Of a stretch of 33,876 nt of DNA, positions 15,856 through 23,097 are shown piece by piece; the first letter of the stretch is position 1; each line of letters opens with the position of its first letter. The notes under the pieces are model-generated. The model did not search any database, was not told the origin of the DNA, and saw only the letters and a program-made list of their open reading frames with translations. This DNA is from JAYODW01 sp038116745 (GTDB taxonomy: Bacteria; Pseudomonadota; Gammaproteobacteria; Ga0077536), in NCBI GenBank assembly GCA_038116745.1, contig JAYODW010000047.1, forward strand, positions 1 to 33,876. Reading direction: 5' to 3'. The translations under genes and the position numbers were made by a program.

Positions 15856-17150
15856 GAACGCTTTACACGGCGCTGTTTATTGGTTTGCTCCCGGCGCTCT
15901 ACGCGCGGGAGCGTTGGCGCTTTCGGAAAGTGCCGGCTGCCGAAAAACGCTGGGGCGAACGCCTTGGCCTGTATGGGACCGACGCAACCGATCCTTGTCC
16001 TATCTGGATTCATGCCGTTTCTCTAGGTGAGAGCCTTGCGGTAGTCCCTCTGGTTGAGCGGCTGCTAGTGCATTGCGCCGATCAAAGAATTGTTTTCACG
16101 ACAACGACTCAGACGGGCGCAGCGGCTACCCGACGGGCCCTGGGGGGGCGGGTTCGTCACGCGTTTTTCCCTTATGACATCCCCTCGGCGATCAATCGCT
16201 TCCGACGCCGATTCGAGCCACGCTTGCTGATTCTCGTTGAGACAGAGCTCTGGCCGAACCTCATCTCGGAGATGAGGACGTGGGACATTCCTGTCGTGTT
16301 GGTTAATGCTCGGCTCTCTCCGGGCTCTATGCGGGGATACATGGCCTTTTCGAGCCTGAGCAGGAGCATGGTGCGCTCGCTGTCTTTGATACTCGCGCAG
16401 TCTGATGCCGACGCCGCTCGCTTCATCTCTCTGGGTGCACCGCAAGATTGCGTGTCGGTGGGGGGAAACCTGAAGTTTGACGCTGTGGCCGCGCGAGGTG
16501 CCGACGAGACCTTGAGCGCACCACGACTCCGGTCGCATCTTGGTGAAAGCCGCCGGATCATTGCGTTCGGAAGCACCCGGCAAGGCGAAGAGCTACTGTT
16601 GATTCCCGTGTTTGTCGAGCTACTTGCCGCTTATCCAGATCTTCTGATCGTCCTGGCGCCGCGGCATCCTCAGAGATTCGACGAAGTTTATGAGCTGTTG
16701 CTGAAAAACGGATTCAATGTAGAGCGGCACTCCAGCGGAAACCGACCGGAGTCCTCAACAGCAGTTTATCTCGTCGATGTCGTCGGTGAGCTGCCTCAAT
16801 TTTTTGCGGTGGCTGAGATCGCTTTTGTAGGGGGAAGTATGCGACCCCTCGGAGGGCACAACGTTCTAGAACCTGCCAGCGTTGGAACGCCTGTGCTGAC
16901 TGGACCTTCGACCTTTAACTTTGCCGAATCTTGCCGATTGTTGCTGGAGGCCGGAGGGTTGATCCAAGTTCAAAACGGAACTCAGCTGGCCCAGCAAGCG
17001 CTCGCATGGTTGTCTGATCGGGATTCTCGGCTGCGTGCCGGCCGTCGGGCTTTAGCCGTTGTTAAGTGCCATGAGGGGGCTACTGAGCAAACGATAAAGA
17101 AACTCTTGGAATTCTGCCCCGAGCTCCGTGCGTCCGCCGATAGTGACTGA
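15852..17150 (+). CDS. waaA: 3-deoxy-D-manno-octulosonic acid (Kdo) transferase WaaA
   Basis: WaaA transfers Kdo from CMP-Kdo to lipid IVA at the inner membrane, an essential LPS step. The glycosyltransferase has the family blocks EKRWGERLG (its Glu is the likely catalytic base), HAVSLGES, ETELWPN, NARLSPGS, GNLKFD, APRHPQRF and FVGGSMRPLGGHNVLEPA. The only common start is TTG at 15885, which removes most of the N-terminal membrane anchor. The frame is open further upstream and encodes LRTLYTALFIGLLPALYA, which aligns with the E. coli N-terminus, giving 432 residues (E. coli 425). That would require a CTG start at 15852 overlapping the hldD stop (CTGA). I report the extended form. Function is certain, the start is not. 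Confidence 0.93.
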   Translation: MRTLYTALFIGLLPALYARERWRFRKVPAAEKRWGERLGLYGTDATDPCPIWIHAVSLGESLAVVPLVERLLVHCADQRIVFTTTTQTGAAATRRALGGRVRHAFFPYDIPSAINRFRRRFEPRLLILVETELWPNLISEMRTWDIPVVLVNARLSPGSMRGYMAFSSLSRSMVRSLSLILAQSDADAARFISLGAPQDCVSVGGNLKFDAVAARGADETLSAPRLRSHLGESRRIIAFGSTRQGEELLLIPVFVELLAAYPDLLIVLAPRHPQRFDEVYELLLKNGFNVERHSSGNRPESSTAVYLVDVVGELPQFFAVAEIAFVGGSMRPLGGHNVLEPASVGTPVLTGPSTFNFAESCRLLLEAGGLIQVQNGTQLAQQALAWLSDRDSRLRAGRRALAVVKCHEGATEQTIKKLLEFCPELRASADSD

Positions 17151-17161
17151 GCGGGCTGCGA

Positions 17162-17177
17162 GCTGACGCGTCTCAGC
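17162..17177. other. Small inverted repeat between convergent waaA and hydrolase genes
   Basis: GCTGA (17162-17166) and TCAGC (17173-17177) flank CGCGTC, and GACGCGTC (17165-17172) is itself palindromic. No T-run follows on either strand. It could fold in either transcript but is too short to call a terminator. The remaining bases of the 61-bp gap show nothing. Confidence 0.25.
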
Positions 17178-17211
17178 ACTGAAGCCACAGCCTTACAAAC
17201 AGGTTCCCGAC

Positions 17212-17793
17212 TTAACGAAGCTTCGATTGAATGCTTTTGAAATGTTCATGCTCCGCAGAGCCGAGCCACTCAAATACGACCGACTCGGCGCTCACTATAG
17301 CGATGTCACACTGTCGCAGGCGGTCAAGGGCATTCTGGTAGTTCTCAAGGCGCCTCGAGCAGATCGCGTCTTCTACCACAAATACATTGAATCCGCGGGA
17401 CTTTAGATCGAGTGCAGTCTGCAACACGCAGATATGAGCTTCCATACCGGATATAACAATCTGCGACCGCTCCGCTTCTGCGAGGCGTTCCGAAAATTCA
17501 CGCGATGCGCAGCAGGAAAACGTCATTTTTGTCACACAGGGAGATCCGGGAGCGAGTGCTTCCCGGACAGAGGGGTGCGTTGGCCCCAAGCCTCTCGGGT
17601 ATTGCTCGGTAGTGATAGTGGGGACGTCCAGAAGCTGCGCTGAGCTGACCAGGAGCTGAGTATTGAGGAGCACTCTGTTCAATACTTTGCTCGGCATCGC
17701 AGCGCCCAGCTTCTCCTGAATGTCGATGACCAGAAGAAGCGAGGAATCGCCAATACAGCTTTTCGAAAAGGCACCAGATTCGGGTTCAGACAT
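17212..17793 (-). CDS. Isochorismatase-family cysteine hydrolase
   Basis: A 193-residue alpha/beta hydrolase of the isochorismatase superfamily (YcaC-like subgroup). The putative catalytic triad is visible: Asp24 in LLLVIDIQEKL, Lys89 in CVTKMTFSC and Cys122 in GMEAHICVLQTA. TEQYPRGLG is common in the YcaC-like branch. The substrate is unknown; relatives hydrolyse amide or vinyl-ether bonds. The ATG at 17793 has GGAAAG about 10 nt upstream. It lies 39 bp downstream of tolC on the same strand and is probably co-transcribed with it, but no functional link is evident. Confidence 0.87.
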   Translation of the reverse strand: MSEPESGAFSKSCIGDSSLLLVIDIQEKLGAAMPSKVLNRVLLNTQLLVSSAQLLDVPTITTEQYPRGLGPTHPSVREALAPGSPCVTKMTFSCCASREFSERLAEAERSQIVISGMEAHICVLQTALDLKSRGFNVFVVEDAICSRRLENYQNALDRLRQCDIAIVSAESVVFEWLGSAEHEHFKSIQSKLR

Positions 17794-17832
17794 TTAGTTT
17801 CGACTTTCCGGTTCGGCTCGGGAATGATGTTG

Positions 17833-19248
17833 CTAGGGTGATGCAGCGGCTGTTCCACCGTCGTCAGCCGTCGAGAGCCATGAATTGACAATAGCAAGGT
17901 CGTCAGGCTGCAAGCTACCAGCGGCTTTCTTTAATCGCAAAGTCTCAAGAACGTAATCGTAACGGGCGCGTGCCAGGTCGCGTTTCGCTTGAAACAGACT
18001 TCTCTCAGCTGCGATGACATCGATCGCAGTCCTTGTCCCGACCTCAAAGCCCGCTCGGGTAGAGTCGAGAGCGCTGCGTGAGGAGACAACAGCCTGCTCA
18101 AGGGCAGTGACGGAGCTCATTGTGGAAACTATCCCCAGATAAGCTTCTCTGGTCTCGCGTTGCACCAGGCGCCGGGTCTGTTCCAATTGCTCCAGCACGA
18201 CGCCGTGTCGATGCTGAGCTTCCCGGGTGCGTGAAAGAACGCTACCGCCCTCATACAGGGGGACCGTCATCTCCACGCCTACATCGCTTTGGTGTACCTG
18301 ATTGCCGCCGAATCTACCACCCTGGCGGTTGTAGCCGTGCCCCGCGCTCACATCGATACTGGGCATGTGCTGTGCGCTTTGGCGCCTGATTTCGTTTTTC
18401 TCGATATCCGCAGCTACCAGAGCGGCCGTCAAGTCGATGTTCTGATTCAGTGCGGTCTCGGTCCATGCTTCTATGCTTTGAGGGTCTGGCATGCTTAACT
18501 GGAATGTTTTCCCGAGAGGCACAACGGTCTCAATGTACAAAGCGGTGGTTTCTCTCAGAGCTTCCCTGGAATTTTCAACCAGATTCTGTGCCTGAATTTC
18601 ACTGGCCGACGCCCGATCGTAACCGGCCTTGGCTTCATGCACGTCGGTAATGGCTATGAGGCCGACTTCAAAACGTTGCTGCGCTTGCTCTAGCTGACTT
18701 TTCAGCGACTGAGTCTCCGCTCTGGCGAATTCAAGGTTGTCATTGGCCGCCAGGACATTGAAATATCGTTCGGCGACGCGCAGCATCATGGCTTGTTTCG
18801 CGGAGACGGTTTGTAGTTGTGCCTGCTGCAGTCTCTGGTCGGCTTGTTGGAGAGCGATGATGCGATCGTGGTGATAAATCGGTTGCGTGATATCCAGGCG
18901 ATATTGGCGGGTGCTGAATTTCTGAACGCCTCCGTTACCGAAAGCGCTTGAAGACGAGAGATTGATGTCCTGCCTGAGCCGATTGGTTCCGATGCGGAAC
19001 TGCGCTGAGGGTAGCCATAGCGCAGCTTTGGCCTGGGGTATCCCTTCTGCAACTGCAAGCGCGTTGAGCTGCGCTTGCTTGTACTCGGGATCGGCTTCCT
19101 CTGCCGCCTCAAGTACATCGACCAGATCGGATTGGGGGGGAAGTGAGAGTGTCTGCGGCGAAACAAGCGCGCAGGAAATCGAAATGCTGCAGAGGCTGAT
19201 CGACAGGCGATGAGGCAACCGCATCAGCGTTGCAGCTGCCGAGGTCAT
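17833..19248 (-). CDS. tolC: TolC family outer-membrane efflux channel
   Basis: TolC-type proteins form trimeric channels joining inner-membrane export pumps to the outer membrane. The product has about 471 residues from the ATG at 19248, with a signal peptide (hydrophobic LSISLCSISISCALVS). Two repeated outer-membrane factor domains follow, rich in Ala/Gln/Glu coiled-coil helices. The beta-strand segments YRLDITQPIYHHDRI in the first half and VGVEMTVPLYEGGSV in the second, each followed by long helices, are typical of the two-repeat TolC fold. VGTRTAIDVIAAERSLFQAKRDLARARYD-like sequence near the C-terminus is diagnostic. Other possible starts are ATG 19224 (463 aa) and GTG 19329 (498 aa). 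The gene follows the methyltransferase gene. Confidence 0.92.
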   Translation of the reverse strand: MTSAAATLMRLPHRLSISLCSISISCALVSPQTLSLPPQSDLVDVLEAAEEADPEYKQAQLNALAVAEGIPQAKAALWLPSAQFRIGTNRLRQDINLSSSSAFGNGGVQKFSTRQYRLDITQPIYHHDRIIALQQADQRLQQAQLQTVSAKQAMMLRVAERYFNVLAANDNLEFARAETQSLKSQLEQAQQRFEVGLIAITDVHEAKAGYDRASASEIQAQNLVENSREALRETTALYIETVVPLGKTFQLSMPDPQSIEAWTETALNQNIDLTAALVAADIEKNEIRRQSAQHMPSIDVSAGHGYNRQGGRFGGNQVHQSDVGVEMTVPLYEGGSVLSRTREAQHRHGVVLEQLEQTRRLVQRETREAYLGIVSTMSSVTALEQAVVSSRSALDSTRAGFEVGTRTAIDVIAAERSLFQAKRDLARARYDYVLETLRLKKAAGSLQPDDLAIVNSWLSTADDGGTAAASP

Positions 19249-19420
19249 CCCAGCTCGCGTCGTCTTCGAAACGCTCGAGAGCTCGGCAAGACAAAGATTC
19301 TTCAGCACGTCGAGGATACGGAAGTTCACAGAACGCCACTCGGGATCGTCGGTATCAAGGGAAAGAAGGGGTACGCTCCAGCTTCGGAAACGACAACCGC
19401 TGGGCGTGTGCTGGCGCTCA

Positions 19421-20080
19421 TTAAAATTGGAATTTCGCCGGACGTTCAGCTCCCTTCAAAGGTGCCAAACTGGTCTCAAAAATGGTCTCTACCGTCCAGA
19501 CATCTCTTGAGTTGCGGGTAATGATGCACGCTTCCATGACCGGCTCTGTGCCCAGAACAACGAACATACGGCCGCCCAGGCTGAGTTGATTCTCCATGGT
19601 GGTGAGCCGCTCGGGAGAGGAGCCGGTGATCACGATGACGTCGTAAGGTTCTGCGGTGCTCCAACCTTCGATACCGTCGCCTATGTGGAGTTTTATGTTG
19701 TTGACGCCGGCGGCGCGGAGTGCACCTCTGGCTTGCTCATGGAGCTCAGATCGGATTTCGATGCTGGTCACATGCGCAGCCAGAGTCGCGAGAAGAGCAG
19801 TCAGGTGTCCACTACCCGTGCCTATTTCAAGAACGCGGTCTCCTGGTTGGATGCCCAGGCACTGTAAGAGCCGGGCCTCGACTTTTGGGGACATCATCAT
19901 TTCCCCACACCCCAGAGGTAGTCCTACGTCGCTGAAAGCGAGCGTTTTATATGCTTCCGGAACGAAGAGCTCCCGAGGAATTTTTCTGCATGCTTCAAGC
20001 ACCTGTTCGTCCAGCACCTCCCAAGGACGGATCTGTTGCTCAATCATGTTGAATCGTGCGGCTTCGAAATCCAGAGTCAT
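19421..20080 (-). CDS. Divergent protein-L-isoaspartate O-methyltransferase-like protein
   Basis: A 219-residue SAM-dependent methyltransferase of the PIMT/Pcm family. Motif I is VLEIGTGSGHLTALLA, followed by a TSIEIRSELHEQA acidic motif and PYDVIVITGSSPERL. The N-terminal MIEQQIRPWEVLD and LFVPEAYKTLAFSD are family features. In Pcm proteins that repair isoaspartate, the active-site segment reads close to ISQPYIVA; here it is MMSPKVEARL, so the Gln is absent. Proteins of this type commonly adjoin tolC in proteobacteria and may have another substrate. The ATG at 20080 is chosen because family similarity starts there; the frame stays open for 69 more codons to 20287 without recognisable similarity. 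Tightly linked to tolC. Confidence 0.82.
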   Translation of the reverse strand: MTLDFEAARFNMIEQQIRPWEVLDEQVLEACRKIPRELFVPEAYKTLAFSDVGLPLGCGEMMMSPKVEARLLQCLGIQPGDRVLEIGTGSGHLTALLATLAAHVTSIEIRSELHEQARGALRAAGVNNIKLHIGDGIEGWSTAEPYDVIVITGSSPERLTTMENQLSLGGRMFVVLGTEPVMEACIITRNSRDVWTVETIFETSLAPLKGAERPAKFQF

Positions 20081-20393
20081 GTTGATTTGTTCCAAAAACG
20101 GTGGTCCGAAAAAGAATCCTTGCACCGATATTCGAGGTAATGACTTTCGTCTGTGGGGAAAAACGTTCGGCAGCGCCGCCTTCAAGGTTGGTCGCTGGGA
20201 GCCTGCGGTTTTTTGTGTCGAAAACCGCTGCACTTCTAAACCAATAATATCTCGATGATCCATTCGGTTGGAGACCGAGTCGACCACCTTGCCTTATCGA
20301 GTGGGCAACTCGCACGAGAAGCTACCCCGCTTACGCCCGAATAAGTATCGGGGCAGCTGTCAAGGCGACCAGGATGCTGGTCCGACCTGAGGA
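20081..20393 (-). other. 313-nt gene-free spacer with several hairpins
   Basis: No gene is supported here. I see five inverted repeats. GACCAG/CTGGTC (20367-20382) has a 4-nt loop, 12 nt after the dusA stop. CCCCG-CTTA/TAAG-CGGGG (20325-20353) has a 3-nt bulge. CGAGT/ACTCG (20298-20312) and TCGGT/ACCGA (20264-20278) each have a 5-nt loop. GCGGTTTT/AAAACCGC (20205-20228) has an 8-nt loop. None has a T-run in either direction, so none is a textbook terminator. The spacer may hold the dusA 3' end, the methyltransferase promoter and possibly a structured RNA. Confidence 0.5.
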
Positions 20394-21389
20394 TCAGGGC
20401 GGCAGCTGCGGCAATCGCTCGAGCAAAGAGGCCAGGCGCTCATGGTCGGTCCCGACTGTGTGGGCGGACTGTGACACCATCTGACGCCATTGGCGTGATC
20501 CAGCACAACCATGGAACAAATTGAGAGCGTGGCGCGCAATGTGCTGGAAATTGGTTCCCTCCGACATCCGATCCGCAGCGTACTGCCAATACTGATCCAG
20601 AACCTCTCCGCGGAGCCTGGTTCCGGAGGTCGTTTGGGGAAAGGATACGTGTTCGCACTGTACGAGATTGAACGGTTCCCGGTACGCATGACGGCCTATC
20701 ATGACGCCATCTACGCGGTTTTGATGAGAGCGAACTGCCGATTGGCTGGTCACCCCACCATTCAAGATGATGGTGAGGTCTGGACGTTCTTGCTTCAAAC
20801 GGTAGACCCACGAGTAGTTGAGAGGCGGGACCTCCCGATTCTCGCGCGGACTCAGACCATCCAACAGTGCTCTCCTAGCATGGACGTGAAAAATGGCGCA
20901 GCCCGCTCCGGCCAACCGCAGCACAAAATCCCGAAAATAAGGATAACTATAAACGTCATCTACACCGAGTCGGAGCTTTACCGAGATCGGGGTCTCTCGC
21001 GGAGTCGCGCTCCTCATGCCTGCCACGCAGCGGACTACAAGCTGGGGGCGTAGCATCAAGGAAGCTCCGAAGGATCCGGAGACAACCCTTGGGCTTGGGC
21101 AACCGCAGTTCAGATTGATTTCCGAGAATCCTCTCGGATGCGCAAGTTCACAGCAAGCAGCGAGTTTGTCCGGCTCGCTGCCTCCGAGTTGCAACACTGT
21201 TGCGCGTTCCTGACTTTCGACGAAAGCGGTGCCCTTGGAGTCTCCGTACAGTAGAGCGTCTGCTGTCACCATCTCCGTAAAAAGGAGAGCGCGTGGACTA
21301 ATGAGGCGCACCAGGTGTCTGAAATGTCGGTCTGTTCGTCCCATCATCGGGGCGATACAGAGGCGGTGCAGACTGGCGCCCTCATCCAT
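20394..21389 (-). CDS. dusA: tRNA-dihydrouridine synthase DusA
   Basis: DusA is an FMN-dependent enzyme that reduces uridines in the D-loop of tRNA (U20/U20a). From the ATG at 21389 it has 331 residues, as in the DusA subfamily. The TIM-barrel start is LCIAPMMGRTDRHFRHLVR and the catalytic Cys is in EINLNCGCPSPRV. Other conserved segments are GSFGASLM, ISVKLRLGVDD, IFHVHARRALLDGLSPREN and VDGVMIGRHAYREP. The Gly-for-Val pattern NLNCGCPS differs mildly from the usual NLNVGCPS. AAGAG precedes the start. It overlaps the end of mutH by 8 nt (ATGGATGA), so the pair is coupled. Confidence 0.95.
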   Translation of the reverse strand: MDEGASLHRLCIAPMMGRTDRHFRHLVRLISPRALLFTEMVTADALLYGDSKGTAFVESQERATVLQLGGSEPDKLAACCELAHPRGFSEINLNCGCPSPRVVSGSFGASLMLRPQLVVRCVAGMRSATPRETPISVKLRLGVDDVYSYPYFRDFVLRLAGAGCAIFHVHARRALLDGLSPRENREVPPLNYSWVYRLKQERPDLTIILNGGVTSQSAVRSHQNRVDGVMIGRHAYREPFNLVQCEHVSFPQTTSGTRLRGEVLDQYWQYAADRMSEGTNFQHIARHALNLFHGCAGSRQWRQMVSQSAHTVGTDHERLASLLERLPQLPP

Positions 21390-22062
21390 CGACGAACTCT
21401 TGCTGGCGGAGAATTCTGGCGGTGAAGCTTTGACGGAGATAAAACCCCAGAGGGAGTGCTTCTGTTGGCGCACCGTCAGCATTATGACTAGCGACAAGAC
21501 TTCTGCCGTTTGCGGCTTTCGGGCGAATCTGCAGGTGCCGCCCGAGTCGCGCGCTGATTCGTTCGAACTGACCGAAAGTTATGAGCTCCATGAGCTCTTC
21601 CCAGTCTGTGCGAAGAATGGCCTCGTCTTCCAGGCTCGGGCTCCAGAGGAAGGCGCATCCTAGTCGGCGTTCCGGGAGTGTTTTTTCGTGGGATGCATCC
21701 ACAGGCATCCAGAGTACTCGTTTGAGCTTTGCGCGTACGGTCGACGTTTGCCAAAGAGCGGGGAATGACTGCTTCATTGGTACGGTGCACACGTGAGTTG
21801 ACTCACGAGGAGAGCCTCTCGAACTGAGAGGGATGGTCTTCAGCTCTATGCCTAAACTGAGGAAATCTGGTTTTGGAAGTGAGCTGGCGGTCGCGCCCAG
21901 AGCCGCCTCAATTAAATCTCCGACAACACCCTTGTGATGCTTGAGAGTTCGCGGTATCGGCATTTCCAGCGACGATGCCAGTTCCCCGAGGGTGATGCCA
22001 CTGAGTGCTCTCGCCCGGAAGAGTAATTCGCTTTCAGAGCGGGGAGGCGGTTGTGTCACCAA
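21382..22062 (-). CDS. mutH: DNA mismatch repair endonuclease MutH
   Basis: MutH nicks the unmethylated strand at hemimethylated GATC during methyl-directed mismatch repair, activated by MutS and MutL. The 226-residue product has the catalytic residues Asp66, Glu73 and Lys75 in DFLSLGIELKTIPL and Lys114 in KLKRVLWMPV. WEELMELITFGQFERISARLG, LQIRPKAANGRSL and LPLGFYLRQSFTARIL are family signatures. The start is TTG at 22062 or the adjacent GTG at 22059; no ATG is close and the Shine-Dalgarno is poor. It lies 19 bp after map and overlaps dusA. Its presence implies a Dam methylase and MutS/MutL elsewhere in the genome. Confidence 0.95.
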   Translation of the reverse strand: MVTQPPPRSESELLFRARALSGITLGELASSLEMPIPRTLKHHKGVVGDLIEAALGATASSLPKPDFLSLGIELKTIPLSSRGSPRESTHVCTVPMKQSFPALWQTSTVRAKLKRVLWMPVDASHEKTLPERRLGCAFLWSPSLEDEAILRTDWEELMELITFGQFERISARLGRHLQIRPKAANGRSLVASHNADGAPTEALPLGFYLRQSFTARILRQQEFVDG

Positions 22063-22081
22063 GCAGACACCGCGTTGCGAC

Positions 22082-22906
22082 TCAGCCAGCTGTCATTGCA
22101 TGCAGGGGCGCGATTCGTCTGGAGGAGGCATTGCCCCGATCAAAATCCTCGGAGGAGCGCGCAGTCAGGACTTCGCGTCCGTTTTCTGTCACTAGAATTG
22201 TGTGTTCCCATTGCGCCGAAAGACTTCGATCTTTTGTTACCACTGTCCATTGGTCAGGAAGCAGTTTGACGTGGCGCTTACCTGCGTTGAGCATCGGCTC
22301 GATGGTGAAGATCATTCCGGCCTCCAGAACCAGCCCTGTGCCCGGAGTACCGTAGTGCAGTACCTGAGGCTCCTCGTGAAACTGTTTTCCGATACCGTGA
22401 CCGCAGTACTCACGTACAACTGAGAAGCCTCGGCTCTCGGCGAGCTTCTGAATGGCGGCGCCTATGTCGCCCAGGCGGGCGCCGGGCCTGACAAGGTTGA
22501 TTCCGGTCAGTAGACACTCATAAGACGTTTCAGACAATCGTTTGGCTTTTGTTGACACCTCTCCAACCAGAAACATCTGGGATGTGTCACCGTGATAGCC
22601 GTCTTTGATTACGGTGATATCTACATTGACGATATCCCCTGGCCTGAGTTTCTTCTCTGCAGGAATGCCATGACAGACCACATGATTGACCGACGTGCAG
22701 ATGGATTTTGGGAATCCGTGATAATTCAGCGGGGCCGGGACGGCCTTCTGCACTTCGACAATGTAGCGGTGGCAGATTGAGTCGATTTCCTGGGTAGTAA
22801 TGCCAGCTTCAATATGCTCAGAAATCATCTCCAGAACGTCGGCAGCCAAGCGTCCAGCTTTACGCATTTTGCTGATTTCTGCGCGCGTTTTAATCGATAC
22901 AGGCAT
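22082..22906 (-). CDS. map: Methionine aminopeptidase, type I
   Basis: MetAP removes the N-terminal Met from nascent proteins and is essential. From the ATG at 22906 it has 274 residues. All metal and substrate ligands are present: His79 in NHVVCHGIP, Asp96 and Asp107 in VNVDITVIKDGYHGDTSQMF, His170 in YCGHGIG, Glu203 in FTIEPML and Glu234 in QWEHTILV. The chosen start gives MPVSIKTRAEISKMRKAG, the conserved N-terminus; the frame is open upstream without similarity. Map is divergent from rpsB across a 191-bp region, a conserved gammaproteobacterial arrangement, and leads the map-mutH-dusA operon. Confidence 0.97.
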   Translation of the reverse strand: MPVSIKTRAEISKMRKAGRLAADVLEMISEHIEAGITTQEIDSICHRYIVEVQKAVPAPLNYHGFPKSICTSVNHVVCHGIPAEKKLRPGDIVNVDITVIKDGYHGDTSQMFLVGEVSTKAKRLSETSYECLLTGINLVRPGARLGDIGAAIQKLAESRGFSVVREYCGHGIGKQFHEEPQVLHYGTPGTGLVLEAGMIFTIEPMLNAGKRHVKLLPDQWTVVTKDRSLSAQWEHTILVTENGREVLTARSSEDFDRGNASSRRIAPLHAMTAG

Positions 22907-22928
22907 GGTAAGTTTCTGTGGCAAGTCG

Positions 22929-22957
22929 TTGTTGGTCCAGAGCTTCCATGGTATAAA
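22929..22957 (+). promoter_or_regulatory. Putative promoter of rpsB-tsf
   Basis: TTGTTG (22929-22934), a 17-bp spacer and TATAAA (22952-22957), followed by GCGCGCGCCC, a GC-rich discriminator. It is within the divergent map-rpsB region and would give a leader of about 130 nt, in the range of the long E. coli rpsB leader. Confidence 0.6.
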
Positions 22958-23010
22958 GCGCGCGCCCTCCGGGCAATCCAGCCAATTGATACTACGCACA
23001 CGTTTCGACG

Positions 23011-23044
23011 CGAACACTTGGGTGTTCGGTGGTCATGGGACCGC
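23011..23044 (+). promoter_or_regulatory. Tandem hairpins in the rpsB leader
   Basis: CGAACAC/GTGTTCG (23011-23028, loop TTGG) is immediately followed by GTGGTC/GACCGC (23029-23044, loop ATGG, one G-U). They lie between the putative promoter and the AGGAGA ribosome-binding site. S2 represses its own translation through a structured leader in gammaproteobacteria; this is the likely counterpart. Confidence 0.5.
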
Positions 23045-23097
23045 GAATTAGTGTTTGAAGGAAACGTGGAGGCCAAACCCTAAAACAGGAGAATCTT

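Noticed and set aside
19656..20258. 200-codon plus-strand frame antisense to the PIMT-like gene
   Set aside because: Serine/arginine-rich shadow of a conserved methyltransferase; no ribosome-binding site or family match.
20081..20287. 69-codon N-terminal extension of the PIMT-like protein
   Set aside because: Family similarity begins at the ATG at 20080 and the extension covers hairpin-rich sequence with a biased composition.
20264..20312. tRNA-like fold in the dusA downstream spacer
   Set aside because: Hairpins are present but there is no T-loop consensus GTTCRA, no anticodon arm of proper size and no CCA end.
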